DNA from: Sarcocystis neurona
Taxonomy: Eukaryota > Apicomplexa > Conoidasida > Eucoccidiorida > Sarcocystidae
Reading direction: 5' to 3'
Length of the DNA: 64,000 bases
NCBI GenBank assembly: GCA_000727475.1
Contig: KL647289.1
Span: 7,740,629-7,804,628, forward strand
Part shown: piece after piece, positions 34,813-47,900 of the stretch
How the letters are laid out: every line of letters begins with the position of its first letter
Position numbering within the stretch: the first letter of the stretch is position 1
Program-made: the position numbers and the translations under genes
Notes under the pieces: generated by a model
What the model saw: the letters and a program-made list of their open reading frames with translations, nothing else
What the model was told of the DNA's origin: nothing
Databases searched by the model: none

Positions 34813-35088
34813 ATGGCTAGTTGTTACAAGATGTCAGCTGAGGACACAAGCGTCCAACACAAAATGTTGGCTGCTTCTTTTAAATGTTCTCCTGGAGGTA
34901 CGCGCAGAAGACGCCAACGTCTCTGCCTCTTGTACGTATATCCGCATCCAAAGAAAAAGTCGAAGAGCCAGAAGCGCCCCCAGTACCCGGTAGAGTGGCA
35001 CGAGCAGCTTAATGTAGCAGTAGCAGTAGGCGCTGCACTCGTGGCAGTACCAGCTGCACAAGCGACCGCAGCAACGAATGCAATGTAG
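34813..35088 (+). CDS. candidate small basic protein with C-terminal hydrophobic helix, 91 aa
   Basis: ATG at 34813 (GCGAATGGCT) opens a frame with MASCYKMSAEDTSVQHKM, a basic stretch (GGTRRRRQRLC and PHPKKKSKSQKRPQ), then VEWHEQLNVAVAVGAAL and a hydrophobic helix near the C-terminus. The layout would fit a tail-anchored or organelle small membrane protein. An internal GGAG|GTACGC could instead be a donor. No homologue was recognised. Confidence 0.3.
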   Translation: MASCYKMSAEDTSVQHKMLAASFKCSPGGTRRRRQRLCLLYVYPHPKKKSKSQKRPQYPVEWHEQLNVAVAVGAALVAVPAAQATAATNAM

Positions 35089-35855
35089 CCTCCCCTTGAT
35101 CCAGAAAAGAGACTGCGCACTGCCTCAGAGGACTGGAGAGCGCCCTTTCTCCAAGACTGCCTCGGTGGGAGTGAACTGCGGAATGACTGCATCTGCATCG
35201 TGTGTGCGTGCGGGCTGGTATTCCAGCAGCAGCGGGCGGTGCAGGGGCTGCGGAGCAGCCCTAGTGTAACAATAAACATTGTTCGCAGCGCAGCACAGTA
35301 GCCCTGCAGCAATTTTCCAGCGGGAGCAACAGCGCCTGCAACAGCTGTGTGCAGCCCACACCGGACTGTCAGCAGCAGCAGCACCAGCTGGAGCCGTTGC
35401 ACGAGCATCCACAAAAGATGAACTCTAGGTAGCAGGTGTAGCAGGAAACAGCCGCTGTCCGACGCGTGCGCAGTGCCGTTTTCCAAGAGCAGCAGCAGCC
35501 GCAGACCACACGCTACAGCACCAACCTATTCAGCGGTGGTAACGGCACAGGGCCGGTAGCGCGGCGCACGGCAGCGGTAGCGACGAAAGCAGGACACAAA
35601 AAGAAGAGCCGCAGCACAGCTGGGGGGAGCACACGAGACACAGCTGGCACACATACAAAGCCGCTTCCTTTCGGGACAGCTGTAGCTGAACACGCAGTGG
35701 GTCAAGCCCTCCTGCTGTGAACTGAAGCAGCTGCCCTGCAGCCGTAATAACGCCATCAGAAACGGCCACGGAGCGACGACGGCAGCAGCAGGAGCAGCAG
35801 CGGGGCAGCAGCACACCGGTTGCGGCGGTGAATAAGAGAGAAGAAGGGACGTCGC

Positions 35856-35896
<41 letters not shown>

Positions 35897-36109
35897 ACAC
35901 CACACAGCACACGCACACACAAACACGCACAAGGAAAAACAGGTAGTGCAGGCACCGATGGCTTGACTGCCGACAACAACGCCACAAGGTTTCAGCACCA
36001 CGAGCGGGTAAGACAACGGGGGGCAGAGCAGCAGCCAGCTACAGCGGGACGAGTTTAGGACAGACTTCCAGGCTGTGCAGCCACAGGGCAGCAGGCAGCA
36101 GCGGTATGC
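35089..36109. other. CAG-patched stretch with CA microsatellite, no gene supported
   Basis: Short CAG blocks and a CA run at 35854-35907 occupy this stretch. ORFs are open on both strands but lack domains. A plus-strand frame at 35466-35720 reads TKPLPFGTAVAEHAVGQ near its end but has no clear start. Confidence 0.4.
35854..35907. repeat. CA microsatellite
   Basis: An almost uninterrupted CA run, continuing as CACACCACACCACAC. Confidence 0.9.
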
Positions 36110-36775
36110 TTGGGATCGGCAGCAGGAGCAAGCGGCAGCTTGAGAACACAGCAGCTGCGGCTGCAGAGTAGTAGCACGGCGCAGCGGGCAGCACGTTTTT
36201 GTTGTCATGCAGCCTCCGGAGAGCAAGACAAGACGAGGAGCTGCGTTTGCTGCGGTGCGCACGCGCGCGCGCAAAGCAGGCGCAGGCGGCGCTGCCAGAA
36301 TTGTGGCAGCAGCACAAAACCCGGTCTTTCAACGTCGAGTGGCTGTTTCCACTTCTCTACCATCGTCACGGGGAAATTCTGCGATCTCTGTCTGCATGGG
36401 CTGACCAGCCACGCGTGCCCATGCTGCGGCTGCGCCCTGCAGCGCCCGCCTTCCTTGCTGTCGTCGCCCAGCTCCGCTGCCGCTGCCACTGCAGTCCTGC
36501 AGCAGCTCCTGCTGCTGCACCTTCTTACCGCACACGTTGAAATCTGCGACGTTTCAACCGTCCGCCAGAGCGACAGCTGCAGCACGTGCTGCTGCTCTAA
36601 GGCCATGTGTGCGCGGCAGCACCTGCAGCCGGAACGCTCGCGCAGCACCAGCTCAACCGCAGCTGCTGCAGCACTGGTACACTACTACCAGCAGAACGGC
36701 AGCAGCAGCAAAGTGTTTACACCAGCGTCGGCAGCAGCATTACCAGGAAATCTGCGTCAGCTAGACAGAGCGTAG
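36110..36775 (+). other. candidate exon with paired CxxC motifs
   Basis: The open plus-strand frame reads CVCCGAHARAQSRRRRRCQN then CG, and later KFCDLCLHGLTSHACPCCGC, like two zinc-ribbon half-sites or a small RING-like module. Two other plus frames are also open over 36199-36540, one strongly helical (EELRLLRCARARAKQAQAAL). There is no ATG near the start of the Cys-rich frame, so if real it is an internal exon. The correct frame cannot be chosen. Confidence 0.25.
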
Positions 36776-37529
36776 AGTTGCTTCGACGCGACTCGTAGTA
36801 CGCTGCTTTTCTGCTGCAACGACGGAGACGTGGTCTTTGACGCGTCTCCCTGCCGCCGTGGAATCTTTTTCTCTGTGCATCTGGGTCGATAAACACCGCC
36901 GTTGCTTGTCTGACTTCTCCCGTCGGCGACCTCTATCTCCCTTCCCGACACGCATACACACGGATGGCATAAATGTCACAAACACACGCTCTCCCCCGCT
37001 GGAGCGTTACGTCTTCTCCACTTTAAAAGTGTGTGCCGTGCATGTGGCATGTGGCCCACCACATTCCCCTGCAGCGCTCGTATCGCGCAGAAATTGACGC
37101 TTCGTCAGCGTGGTGACACTCGTGTCTCTCTCTGTATCCGTGCTTACGTCTCCTGTGTATATCTTCAACGTGAGCCCTCTCTCCATAAACGCATATATAT
37201 ATATGTTAGAGAGATTTATGTATGTATATACGTATATGTATTTATACACACATACGCACCCTATTTGTCCTCTCTTTCCCATCTGGTCTCCTCCTTATAC
37301 GCGACTGTCTCACGTAGCTTCAACATTCACCTATAGGTGCGTGCCCCCTACAGCATATATATATATATATATATATGTTGTAGTCGTGTACTGTCATGTG
37401 CGTAGACACATGCATACAGCGTTCTCTCTCTCCATATATATATATATATACATATATGTATATATGTATATCTACACATATATATATACACGCATGTGTG
37501 CATCGTCGCCACATGTGGCCCTCCGTGTA

Positions 37530-37569
<40 letters not shown>

Positions 37570-38524
37570 GAGAGAGAGACGAAGAGAGACACACAGAGAG
37601 AAAAGCGAGACAGAAAGTGAGAGAGTCGCCTTGGGTAGCCACATATACGTACTGTCGCGGGGTGTAACCGCGTGTGCCTCTCCAGACGTGGGCAACGTTT
37701 CCCTTTCTTTCGTGCGAGCTTGTAGACATGCAAGACACGCAGACCGGCCAGCATGCGGACAGTGGCGTGCATGCCTCTGTACGCGTCTGTCTCTACTAGA
37801 CCGACACAAAGCAGTGCCCCATAGCGGCGGCTATACGCACACGTTACTTGTCCACAAGCAGGGTACACGTGTCTATACACACAGATATATACGTGGGGTC
37901 AACTGCCTATAACGTACGCCTTTGCTGACGTTGCAGCATTCCTCTCCCGAGAACCGCTGAAATTTCAGGAGACTCCTGGGCACCACCAGTCATGTAAACG
38001 TATGCATTTGAGTATATGTATATATGTTCGAACGTTTATGTGTATGTGTGTATGTGTGTACCCGTGGCAGCACGGGGCCTGCGGTATAGCACGCTCTTCC
38101 TTTCGTTTATACGCCTCTTCCGGTCATCCATCTTCGGTGGACGTACGTACCAATCTTCTCTCTTTGCCTGACAATTGATTCTTTGTCTCAGTCTTCCCGT
38201 ACGACACTGCCTACGGAGTTGACCACTCGTAGAGGAATAGCTACTTGAACATATATATATGTCTATGTAGATGTATTTGTACGTGCATGTATGCAGCTGT
38301 ATAGAGAGGTTTGCGCGTACACGTGTGGCACGCGCAAGGACGCACACGTATATACACATAGGTGTGTACGTGTATCTACATAGTAGGGGTGCACGCGTAT
38401 GGGAGGGACAGCGGGACGTTTTGCTGCTGCTGCTGCTGCTGCGGCCTCTCTGTGGGACTGCTTCTGTGCTTGGGACGACTCCCAATGCGGCTGTTGATAT
38501 TGGTAACGTGTTTCTTCACCCCAT
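36776..38524. other. 5' flank of the rotatin-like gene, microsatellite-rich
   Basis: The stretch is dominated by TA/TG tracts at 37195-37245, 37354-37376, 37434-37490 and 37534-37569, and a GA run at 37570-37610. Unique DNA between them shows no exon. The promoter and 5' UTR of the rotatin-like gene should lie in the last part, near a CTG run at 38422-38440. Confidence 0.45.
37354..37569. repeat. TA microsatellite cluster
   Basis: Three long TA runs (37354-37376, 37434-37450 and 37534-37569) lie among TATG/TACA repeats. Confidence 0.85.
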
Positions 38525-38963
38525 ATGCTGCTACCAGGTGCTGCAGCGGCAGCGCCAATGCTGCGGCGCGTTCCTGCTGTGGGAGAGGCCTGTGACGCGA
38601 CGCACGCCAGCAGCAGCGCAGCAGAATTCTATTGCGAAAGTAGCAGCACCCCAAGCAGCAGCGCCAGCAGCCGCGTGGCAAGAGACCACGGCAGCAACGG
38701 CAGCAGTTTCAGCAGCTGCAGCGGCAGCGATAACCCGAGTTGCCAGCGCAGCCGGCGGCAACTGGCAGCGGAATGCAGCAAGTCAGAACTGATGGTCGCG
38801 CTCTCCAGGGCAGCCTGCGGAGCTGCTGTGGATGCTGCTGCTGCAGCAGCAGCTGCTGCCGTCGGCGCTGCGGCCATAGCAGCGGAGGAGGGAAACGACG
38901 TGTGCCTGGAGGCACAGTCGCAGGAAGAAATCGACAGTCTCCGCTCTCTCATTAAAAGCATCG
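38525..38963 (+). CDS. rotatin-like gene, exon 1
   Basis: The first ATG of the open frame is at 38525; a later in-frame ATG at 38792 (MVALSRAACGA) would give a start closer to that of animal rotatin. The exon encodes a Ser/Ala-rich leader, then CLEAQSQEEIDSLRSLIKSI. It ends in phase 1 at AAGCATCG|GTACGA. Confidence 0.55.
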
Positions 38964-41900
38964 GTACGAAGCAACCAATGCTGCTGCTGCCCAGCCCTCC
39001 GCTGCTGCTGCCCAGCCCTCCGCTGCTGCTGCCCAGCCCTCCGCTGCTGTTTCAGCCCTCTGCTGCTGCTTCTCTATACCTCCTCTGCTGGTGCTGCTGC
39101 ACCTCTCTGCTGCTGTTACACCTCTCTGTTGCAGCTGTACCGTTCTGCTGCTCCAATTCTGCTGCTGCCGCGCGTCACCAGTGGTACTGCACTGCGTGCT
39201 TTAAGTTCAAACGTGGGATGCTTGTGTGCGTATGGGCGTGGCGTATACGTCCCTGCCATGCCTACATGTATGTGGATATGTGTAGAAACACGACACATGC
39301 GGGACAATCTGGTGCTTAGCTTGGCGTGCTGCCTCTGCGAGGGGTTTGCTGCTGCTCCAGTCTGTTGAAACACGATTCTTCTGGCTTAAGCCTGCTCGCC
39401 GCTATCGCGCTTGCAGCCGCTGCTGCTCCTCCCACCCGTGTCATCTGCTGCTCTGCACCAGTGCGGAACAAAGGTTATGCCGTCTCACATAGTGTAGTGG
39501 TGATGCGCAGTGCTGCTCCGCGTGCAGTCGTACAGGAACAGCAGTGTTACTGCTGCTGCTCTGCCGTCCGGGTTGACAGCAACTACCCTCGCTGCTACAC
39601 CAGCTGCACCATTGCGCAGTCCTCTTGCCGAGGCTCTGCTGCTGCTGTGCTTGCTGTGACTGCTGGGCGTTTTGCTCGTCGTTTTGCAGCTGCTGTGCGT
39701 GCTGATGCTGTTACTGCGCTTGCTGCTGCTGTGTCGGCTGCGTCTGCGCTGTTCACTGCTCTGCCTGCTGCTGTTTTGCCCGCGGGGCTGCGCCTGGCTG
39801 CTGCTGCTGTGCCCCGCGCAGCTACGCCTACTGCATCGCATCGTCTCGCCTCCCGTTGTACAGCGTTTCCTGTTGGTGTCTTTGCCGCTGCTTGTACCGC
39901 GGGTCCGGTGGCCCCGGTACATTCTGCTAACGCGCGTGCTCCTGCTGCAGTCGCTGCTTCTGCTGTTGCTCTTGTCGCTACCGGATGCGCGCAGAGGGGG
40001 GCCGCCCGGGGGCCTGCAGACGAGCCGTCGTAGGCCTTGCAGCAAAGCTGCGGCTGTACGAGGTGACAAGACGCACGTGCTGCTGCAGGCGCAGTGCTAC
40101 GAGCAGCAGCAACAGCAACAGGGAGGAGGGCTGCAGGTCCCCTGTCTGCACGTCGCGTCGGTGGTTGCATGCGGCCCTCGCGGCATCGCTCGTGCGGCTG
40201 CTCGAACGCTGCTGTTGCAGCTACCGCCACGGTTGCTCTACCAGCAGCAGCAGCAATTCAGAAATTTTTTTGAAGGGCGACAACGCTTCTGAGCCGCGGT
40301 GGAAGGGAGCTACTGCTGTTGCAGGACACTTCTCAGCGCTTTCCACAGCAGGGCAGGCGGGCGAGAGCCGAGAAGCACTGCTGCAGGGACTCTTCCTCCT
40401 TCCTACGTTATGCCAGGTGAGTGTACGTGCTTCTTGAACTTGGACACTACCTGCTGCTGCAAGCCCCCCGCGCGCTTCTCACGAAGGGAAGACTTGGGGA
40501 AGCTGCTGCATCAGCGCCGTTCCGCTGCCAGCTAGACGACAGACGGCCGGGTGTCGAACTGCTGCCGGTTCGGCTGCTGGGTCCACTTCAAGTGATGTTG
40601 CTGGGATGGCTGTCCGTTTGCAGCTGCCTTTGCAGGCCCGGGGATCGACGGTGTCTGCTGTCCCTGCTCGTGCCGGTGCCATCGGGCACGCGCCTCACGC
40701 AGCCTCTCGACAACATGTGTTTTTGCTCAGACTGCTGTTGCTGCAGCATCTCGTGAAGTCGAAGCGGCCCGCTGCCACGTACGACTGCTGCTGCAGCTGG
40801 TGCTCTGCTGCTTTTGCTAATACATACGGCTGCTTCCCTTCCTCTGCAGCCACTCTTGCCCTGCTGCTCGGCTCCTGCTGCGGTTCGATGCGCCCGACGC
40901 AGTTGCTGCGTAGCTCTCCTCCCCTGTCTCTCTCTCTATGTGTGTATACAGATACGCATATGTTTGTATAGAGGTGTGTACCGCCGTGTGGCGGGTTGCT
41001 GGGCTGGTGCTGCTGTTGTTCCTGCGTGATTGCGACTGCTGCTCGCCTGCTGGTGCCCCTAGTTGCTTGCTGCTGCCCCTAGCCGCCTGCCGCTGCCTGT
41101 CGCCTGCGGGCAATCAAGTGCGGCGGAAGTAGTTGGCCACGTATCCTCAGTAATTGCACGAGAACGTGGAGCTTGCGTTGCTTTATCCTGTGGCTGCTCT
41201 TCAGCATTCTGCGCCACGGGACTGCATACTCATTCATCCGCACGTACATATATACACACGTAAATATATGTCTGTACATACACGCATATGGACATACATA
41301 TACATACGTGTATATTCGCAAACAAGCAGGCATGTATACGTTTGTTTGAAGATAAATTCAACAAATACTTTCCAAAATACACGTACACCTAGCTGACCAC
41401 ACGTATGTCTGTAGGTATATCTGACCATCTATCTATGTATTTGTCTCTATCAATCTATATATCTGTCTTTCTGTGTATACATACATCAATCTGTATATAT
41501 ACCTCTCTTTACCTGTCTTCTATATCTGTCTATATCTATATCTACCTCAATCTTTATACTCCTATGTATATCTGTCTACCTTTATCTATCTGCCTATATC
41601 TGTCTTTGTCTACGTATGTCTACTCTATATCTACCTATCTATCTATGTCTATGTCTGTCGGTCCGTGCCCCTCTACATCTGTCTGTACATGTATGTATAT
41701 ATGTGTGTTGTGTATATTACGTGCCCGAGTGGTGCATGTGCTTCGTACGTTTCCACTTGAAGGTCGTCGCAGACAGCCAGTGATTTACTTTCATAGGTGA
41801 GTAAAGGCATATCAATTCATGACGGAGCATTCACCTACTGATTTGGTTGTAGACGTATCCAGGTGTCCTCCCAGATATATATATATACATATATATGGGA

Positions 41901-44900
41901 GACTCCTGGATGCCGTTGCTACCTGTTTCAGCTGGACAGCCAATATGCTCCGACATTTCTTTCACTGGGAGTGGCACCTCTGCTGGGAAGACTGCTGGAG
42001 GAAGCAAGTGGCGAAGCGGCTGAGGCTTCGTCGGTCGCCACAGCTGCGGCTGTTGCCACAGACCAGCAGCTGACAGAGAGGAGCAGCAGCAGGGACGCAG
42101 CAGCTGCCGCTGCGTCGCAGGTTGCTGCTGCGGCGCGGGAAGCTCTTTGTGTGCTGCTTACTCTCTCTCCTGGATTTTCTCCCGTGCAGGACGAGAACGA
42201 GGAGAAGAACGAGCAGCACCAGCAGCAGCTACAGAAGGAGCAGCAGCAGGTGTTGCAGGGGCAGCAGGTAGGCGAGCGGCACAAGCTAGAGTGCACCGGG
42301 CAGCGCCGCGTTGAGCCCCAAGCAGAACGGCAGACGCTGCAGGAGCAGCCGCTGCTTCACGCACCTTCCGAGCAACAGCAGCAGCCGCAGCCGCGACAGG
42401 AAATTCTCCTTTCCGCTGCAGCAAGGCAGCTGCCTCCATGTCGTGGGCACACAACTCTGACCGCCGCTTCCTCGTCTTCCGCAGCTGGCGACAGTGACAC
42501 TACGTCTTCACCTGCAGGTGCGCTGGGCATTGCACGTGCTGCCGTCTCTGAGGCTTTCCCTGCCTGTGCCGCTGCGGCTGCTACGAGGGAGGCTCCGACA
42601 GCGCGGCTCGCCCACACTGCTGTTGGGCCCCCTCGTGCCTCTGGAGAGGCTGTCGGTGTCACCGCTTTTTCCGAAGGAGAAGACGCTTCTTCTGCTGTTG
42701 CACGTAGTCCGGGTGTCGTAGGCGCCGCTGCTGCTGACTCGCACAAAATGCCTGCCACTGTCGTCGCTTCGTACGGTAGACCAGGTGTCACTGCTGCTGG
42801 GACAGCCGCTGGTCCTGCAGGTAGGACGGGTGGTCCTGCTGCTGCTGGAGCAGCACCTGAGGAAGCTGCTTCTACAGGTCATTACTGGGGAGGAGGCGTG
42901 CCTACGATAGTTCACGATCCTGGGCTGCTGGCCACAGGCACAGCAGCAGAAATGTCGCCGGTTTCTTCTTCCTCGTTGTCGACTCCACGTGGCAACACCC
43001 CCCGTCCCCAGGGCAGCAACAGCAGCAGCGACAGTAGTAGCAGTGGCAGCAGCAGCAGCGGTTGCAGCGACAACGTCAATAAGAGCTGCGGCAGCGGCAA
43101 CGTCAATAAGAGCTGCGGCAGCGGCAACGGCGTAGTCCACGGTGGCGACGGCCGCGGCAGCGTGAGGCTGCAGCTGTGCAACAGCGTGGCTTACAGCAGC
43201 AGCAGCAGTGGCGCGCGTGGCAGCAGCAGCAGCGCCAGCAGCGGTGAAGCAGCAGTCTCTGGGCGACCACGTCGTCTGGTTACATTTTCAGACGGGGTTT
43301 CTCTTGCACCATCGCTGCCGTGGGGGGAGCAGGAGCGGCAGCGACAGTGCGACTTCCAGGAGCCGTGTAGCACCCAAGCAGAGCAGCCACTCAACCTGCA
43401 GCGGCAGTCCCACTACCAGCAGCCGCGGGAGGAGGAGGAGCAGAAACTCGGACACTGCCACGCCCCGTATGCCTCTGGTGTAGTAGAAAGAGCGCACGAT
43501 AGAGAAGCCTGCTCGCTGCCTGCTGGTCCGCCCGCGCAGGGCTTCTTCGCGAGCGGCTCTCCGGACGCGGCCACCACCGCAGCAAACTCACGAGCAGCAG
43601 CAGCAACTCTGCCGAAGAACGCCGCCGCTACTCATGCAGTCGTGTTGGACGACGACCTGTGGGGTTGCAGTCGCAGCGATATCCGCCTGCTTCGCACTAT
43701 AAGGTGAGGAGTTGCACACCTGCTGAAGCAGCCCCTGAAGATGAGATGTTCTAGGAACCGGAGAAGCCCGTTCTGGGTTGTCTAGATTATTTACGCCCGC
43801 GGCAGTGCAGTGATAGCGCGGCGGCTGCTGCTGTGTATTCTCCAGTAGTGTTACTGTGCCGCCTGTGACGTTGTGGCTGATGCTGCTGCTGCACTAGCCC
43901 TTGTAACAGTGACCGCTTCCTGCTGGTGCACGCGACAGGCTGCTGCCGTCGCTGCGGCGCACGGCGTGCTGCTACGGCCGCCGCGTTTTTTTCTAAGGCG
44001 ACGCTGCTGCTCTCCACGCCGCTGGCACCTCGCCAGTGCTAGCTTGCTGCCGCTAGCTCCCACTTGATGTGGTAGCTGCCGCTCCGCTTTCGCCGTCGCT
44101 TACCGCTGCTGCTGTACACGTAGTCGTGTAGCGTCACGTTTCACGAATAAGGCCGGAAGGCGACTATAGGTGCTGGGAGGAAGTTGACGCTGCTGCCGCA
44201 GCGCTGCTGCGTCTGCTTCGTAATACGCCTTCCCCACTGATGGAGCAGCAGCTCTTCAGTTGCGGCTGTGTCAGCTCTTCTTCTGCGTCGCGTCGCCTGC
44301 AGCTGCAGCAGTCGCACACCTGTTGCTGCTGCTGCATACATCCGCGCCGCTGCTTCTATCTCTCTGTCTTTCCTGCTGCTGTTGCTGTCGTTACTGCTGC
44401 TGGTGATGCTCTGCAGAAGGATATTTCTCTGTGTATGTGTATGTGTGTCGCGGTTTGTCGGTACGTACGTGGACGTGCGTATGTGTGTGTCGTCATGTTA
44501 CGCTGTTGTGCCTGTGTCTGTGCGTGCCTCGGGCGTGTGCAGTGCTGCTCTCGTATCGCCAGCGCTTTCTGCTGGCGCCGTAGTGCAGCTGTGTGCCTGC
44601 CTTCCCTTGGACGTGCTGGCTGATCTGCACCCGGTGCTGCTGCTGTTTTTGCATCGGGCACTGCTGCAGCAAGCAGCAGCAGCACGGGAGCAGCAGCAGC
44701 AGCAGTTGGAGCAGACGCAGCAGCTGCGGACACAGCAGCACGGCCAGCAGCAGATGTTCGCCACGCTGATCCCCGCCCGGTGCTTCGCTCTCGCGGAAGA
44801 GCAGAGCGACAGGCAGCAGCTGCTCGCGTCGAACTCTCTGTACTCTGCCCTTGCAAAAAGGCTGCAGCTGCTGCAACACCAAGCGCACCACCACCTGTTG

Positions 44901-47900
44901 CTGCATCACGGCCTTCGAGCAGAAGCGTCTCTTCGTCTGAGCAACTCCGTAGCCCCGCCGGTCGTGCTGCAGACGGTGTTGGCAGCAGCTATCGCCGCGC
45001 TACAGCAGCTCATACAGGTGTGCTGCGCTAGGGCTCTCTGTGTTCTTCGCTGGTCCTGCTGCTGTTGTCCTCATATATCTGTATATCTATGTATACGTAC
45101 GCACGTACATACGTATATATATGCATATACATAGGTGTGTAGATTAATGAAGAGGCCGAAGAGGAAAGCATCGATGCAGTAGTCTGCTCATGGTTCTTTT
45201 CTCCTCGGGAATGCTAATGAAGTCGTCCTGCTACCGCCGTTGCCGCCTCAGCAGGTGCCGCAGGCTTCTCACCTGCAGACTTGCTGCTGCGGCTGCTGGC
45301 GCTTCGTTGACTGCTGTGGGCGCCGCAGCGGAGGAACGGATACATTTTCTTTTATATACTGGCACAAACGGAAGTGTGAACGAGGAAGACCATGGTCAAC
45401 CGATCCACACCTGTACGTGTCTATTCACATATATATATATATATATTACATGTATATATTTATACAGACGACTGCTGGCAGAGCCACATTTATGCTGCTG
45501 CCGCTGTGGCTGCCGCTGCTGCTCTTCACGTGAGATTCTTGCTACTGCCTCTGTTTTTCGTGGTCCCGCTGCGTGCTGCTGTGTCTCTGGCGCGTCATCG
45601 CTTCCTGCTCTGCCCTCCCGACTCTCTGCCCTCGTCGCTGCTGACGCTGTTGTTGCTCGCGCTGCCTGCAACTCCTGCTGCCCGTGGGTCGCTCCCGCGT
45701 CTACCTGCAGCTGGAAGCTCGAGGTCAACTGCCTTGTTCTTGCCGAGCACCTGCTTCACGTAAATTGTGTGCCCCTAGCCTGTACGAATGTATTTGCGCG
45801 TACTGATTGACAGCTCCACGCAGTGTTGAAAGTCCGTGTGGACAACCCGTGCCCCTCCAGCAGTGCTTCACTTCTTTCAGCAGCGAGCGGTCTCTGCAGC
45901 TTCACTTTCGGCTGGCCCTTCTCTAGGCTGCTGCGACACCGTCCATCTCGTTGCTTGCGACTGCTGCTGCTGCTGCTCTTCCGTCGACGGTCGCAGCGAC
46001 AGACTCCCCACTTTTTTGTCACTCGCTCCACTCCTGTACCACCCCGTACATTTTGCATGTCCGCAAATTTCACGTCGTTTGCCAACCAAGGAAGTATTAC
46101 ATATATATATATGTAGAGACGTGTATGTGTATGTGTACGCTGCCCATTAGGCCACGCAGGGCTCTTGGAAAATGTTGCGGGGTTTGCAGCCGGTAACTCT
46201 TCCTTCATCTGTACTGAGAGGCCGATGCCCTGTCCAGCTCTCGTGTAATGTACATATATATATATATATATGTGAGTGTATCTGTACGTGGAATGTATGT
46301 GACAGGAATTCTCAGTGTGGCAATGTACATGTATACATATATATATATGTATATATATATATGCTTGTATCTATACGTCGAAGGTATACAACAGGATTTC
46401 TCAGTGTGGCTGGGGAGAAAGTTGTACGCTGCTGTCTTGCTGCTGCGTTCAGGCGCTGGACGCGTCGTTGCTACACCGGGCTGGTGGTGGCATCGACTGG
46501 AGTGGCGAAGAGAGCTTTGAACCAGCTGTTGCTGCTGCTTCAGTTGCTGCCGCTGGCTCTGCTTGGCCAGCAGCGTTCGTAGATGCTGCTGAGCCCCTTT
46601 GCAACGTGTCCTCTGCAGCTGTTGCTGCTGTTGCATGCAATCAGCAACAGGCCGTGCAGCATCTGCTGCTCTGCGGGTGCCGGCTGGACTGGAAGCGCCG
46701 CGATGTGCTGCTGCCGATTCTTGCAGCTGCGTTGGCTGCAGCCGGACAGCAGCAGTATCGAAGCGTGCTGCCGCTTGTGGTCGTGCTGCTGCAGCTATTG
46801 CTTCAGATTAGCGGAGCACAGCAGCTGCTGCAACTTCAGCTCACGCAGCAGCAGCGGGAACCAGTGCAGCACCACCCGTTATCTGGCGCGCTCCCCTTCA
46901 CAGCAGGGGAGGCCGGACGGACAACAGCAACGGCAGGAACGGCAGAAGTACGGCAGACAGAGTGTGCGGGTTTTGCCTCCTTTGAAGACCTGCTGCATCT
47001 TGGGTGCTTATTGCGAGCTACTGCTGCAAAAACTTTCCCCGCTGAGGAGCTGCTGCGAGCTGCGCTCCCGCTCTCCAGCAGCAGCAGCAACAGCAGAAGC
47101 AGTAGTGCTCTGCTGCAGCAATTGCAGGGGCAAGAGACGCGTGCAGGAGAGCCCCTGAGACCCAGCAGCAAGCCCGGTCGCGCACGGCAGCAACAGCTGA
47201 TCAGAGTTTTGCAGCAGCTGACACTTGCTGCACGCCGCGACCGGAGCAGCAGGAATGTGGCGTTGCGGAGCACCAGTAGCAGCAGCAGTAGTGAAACGCA
47301 CGCAACAGCAGGAGGTAGCGGCGGCGGAGAGAGACAGCAGCAGCAGCAGGTCACAAGGAGCGCTTCCACAGCTGCTGCCTGTTCTGCTCCACTGCTGTCG
47401 AATGTCTACGTTGATCCCAACACTTCTATACGCCTCACAGCCGAACAAGACTGTAAGTGTCTCGCTATTGCTTTGCAACTGCTGCAGTGATGACGTCTTC
47501 GCTGCGATCTAAGCAGAGTTGCACTTCTGCTGACCCGATTTAAACTGCTGCGTGCACTCGAGGACCCGCTGCTGCTGCTGGTGGAGCAACGTTTCTCCGG
47601 CTGCTGTTGCTGCGGGATCCGTTGCTGTTCACAGTTGCGGGGAGGAAGGTGAACAAGTGGTTCTTCTGCATTCGCTGTTGCTCCTTATGAAACTACGCCG
47701 GGTGGTGCTTTCACAAGCTGCTGCTGCTGTTCGTCTGCTGCAGCAGCGGCACAACGGCCTCTTCTGAGAGACAAGCGGTGGTCTGAAGACCGATCTCCCT
47801 ACAAAGCATCTGGTCTTCGCCTGCCACAGCCAATTAAAACATACGGCGTATACGCTACTGCTGTTTCGTGTGATCCAAGCGCCCAGTACTGCTCTTGTGC

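Noticed and set aside
37000..37900. YIYIYI/TYIYIY-rich ORFs
   Set aside because: These are translations of TA microsatellites, not proteins.
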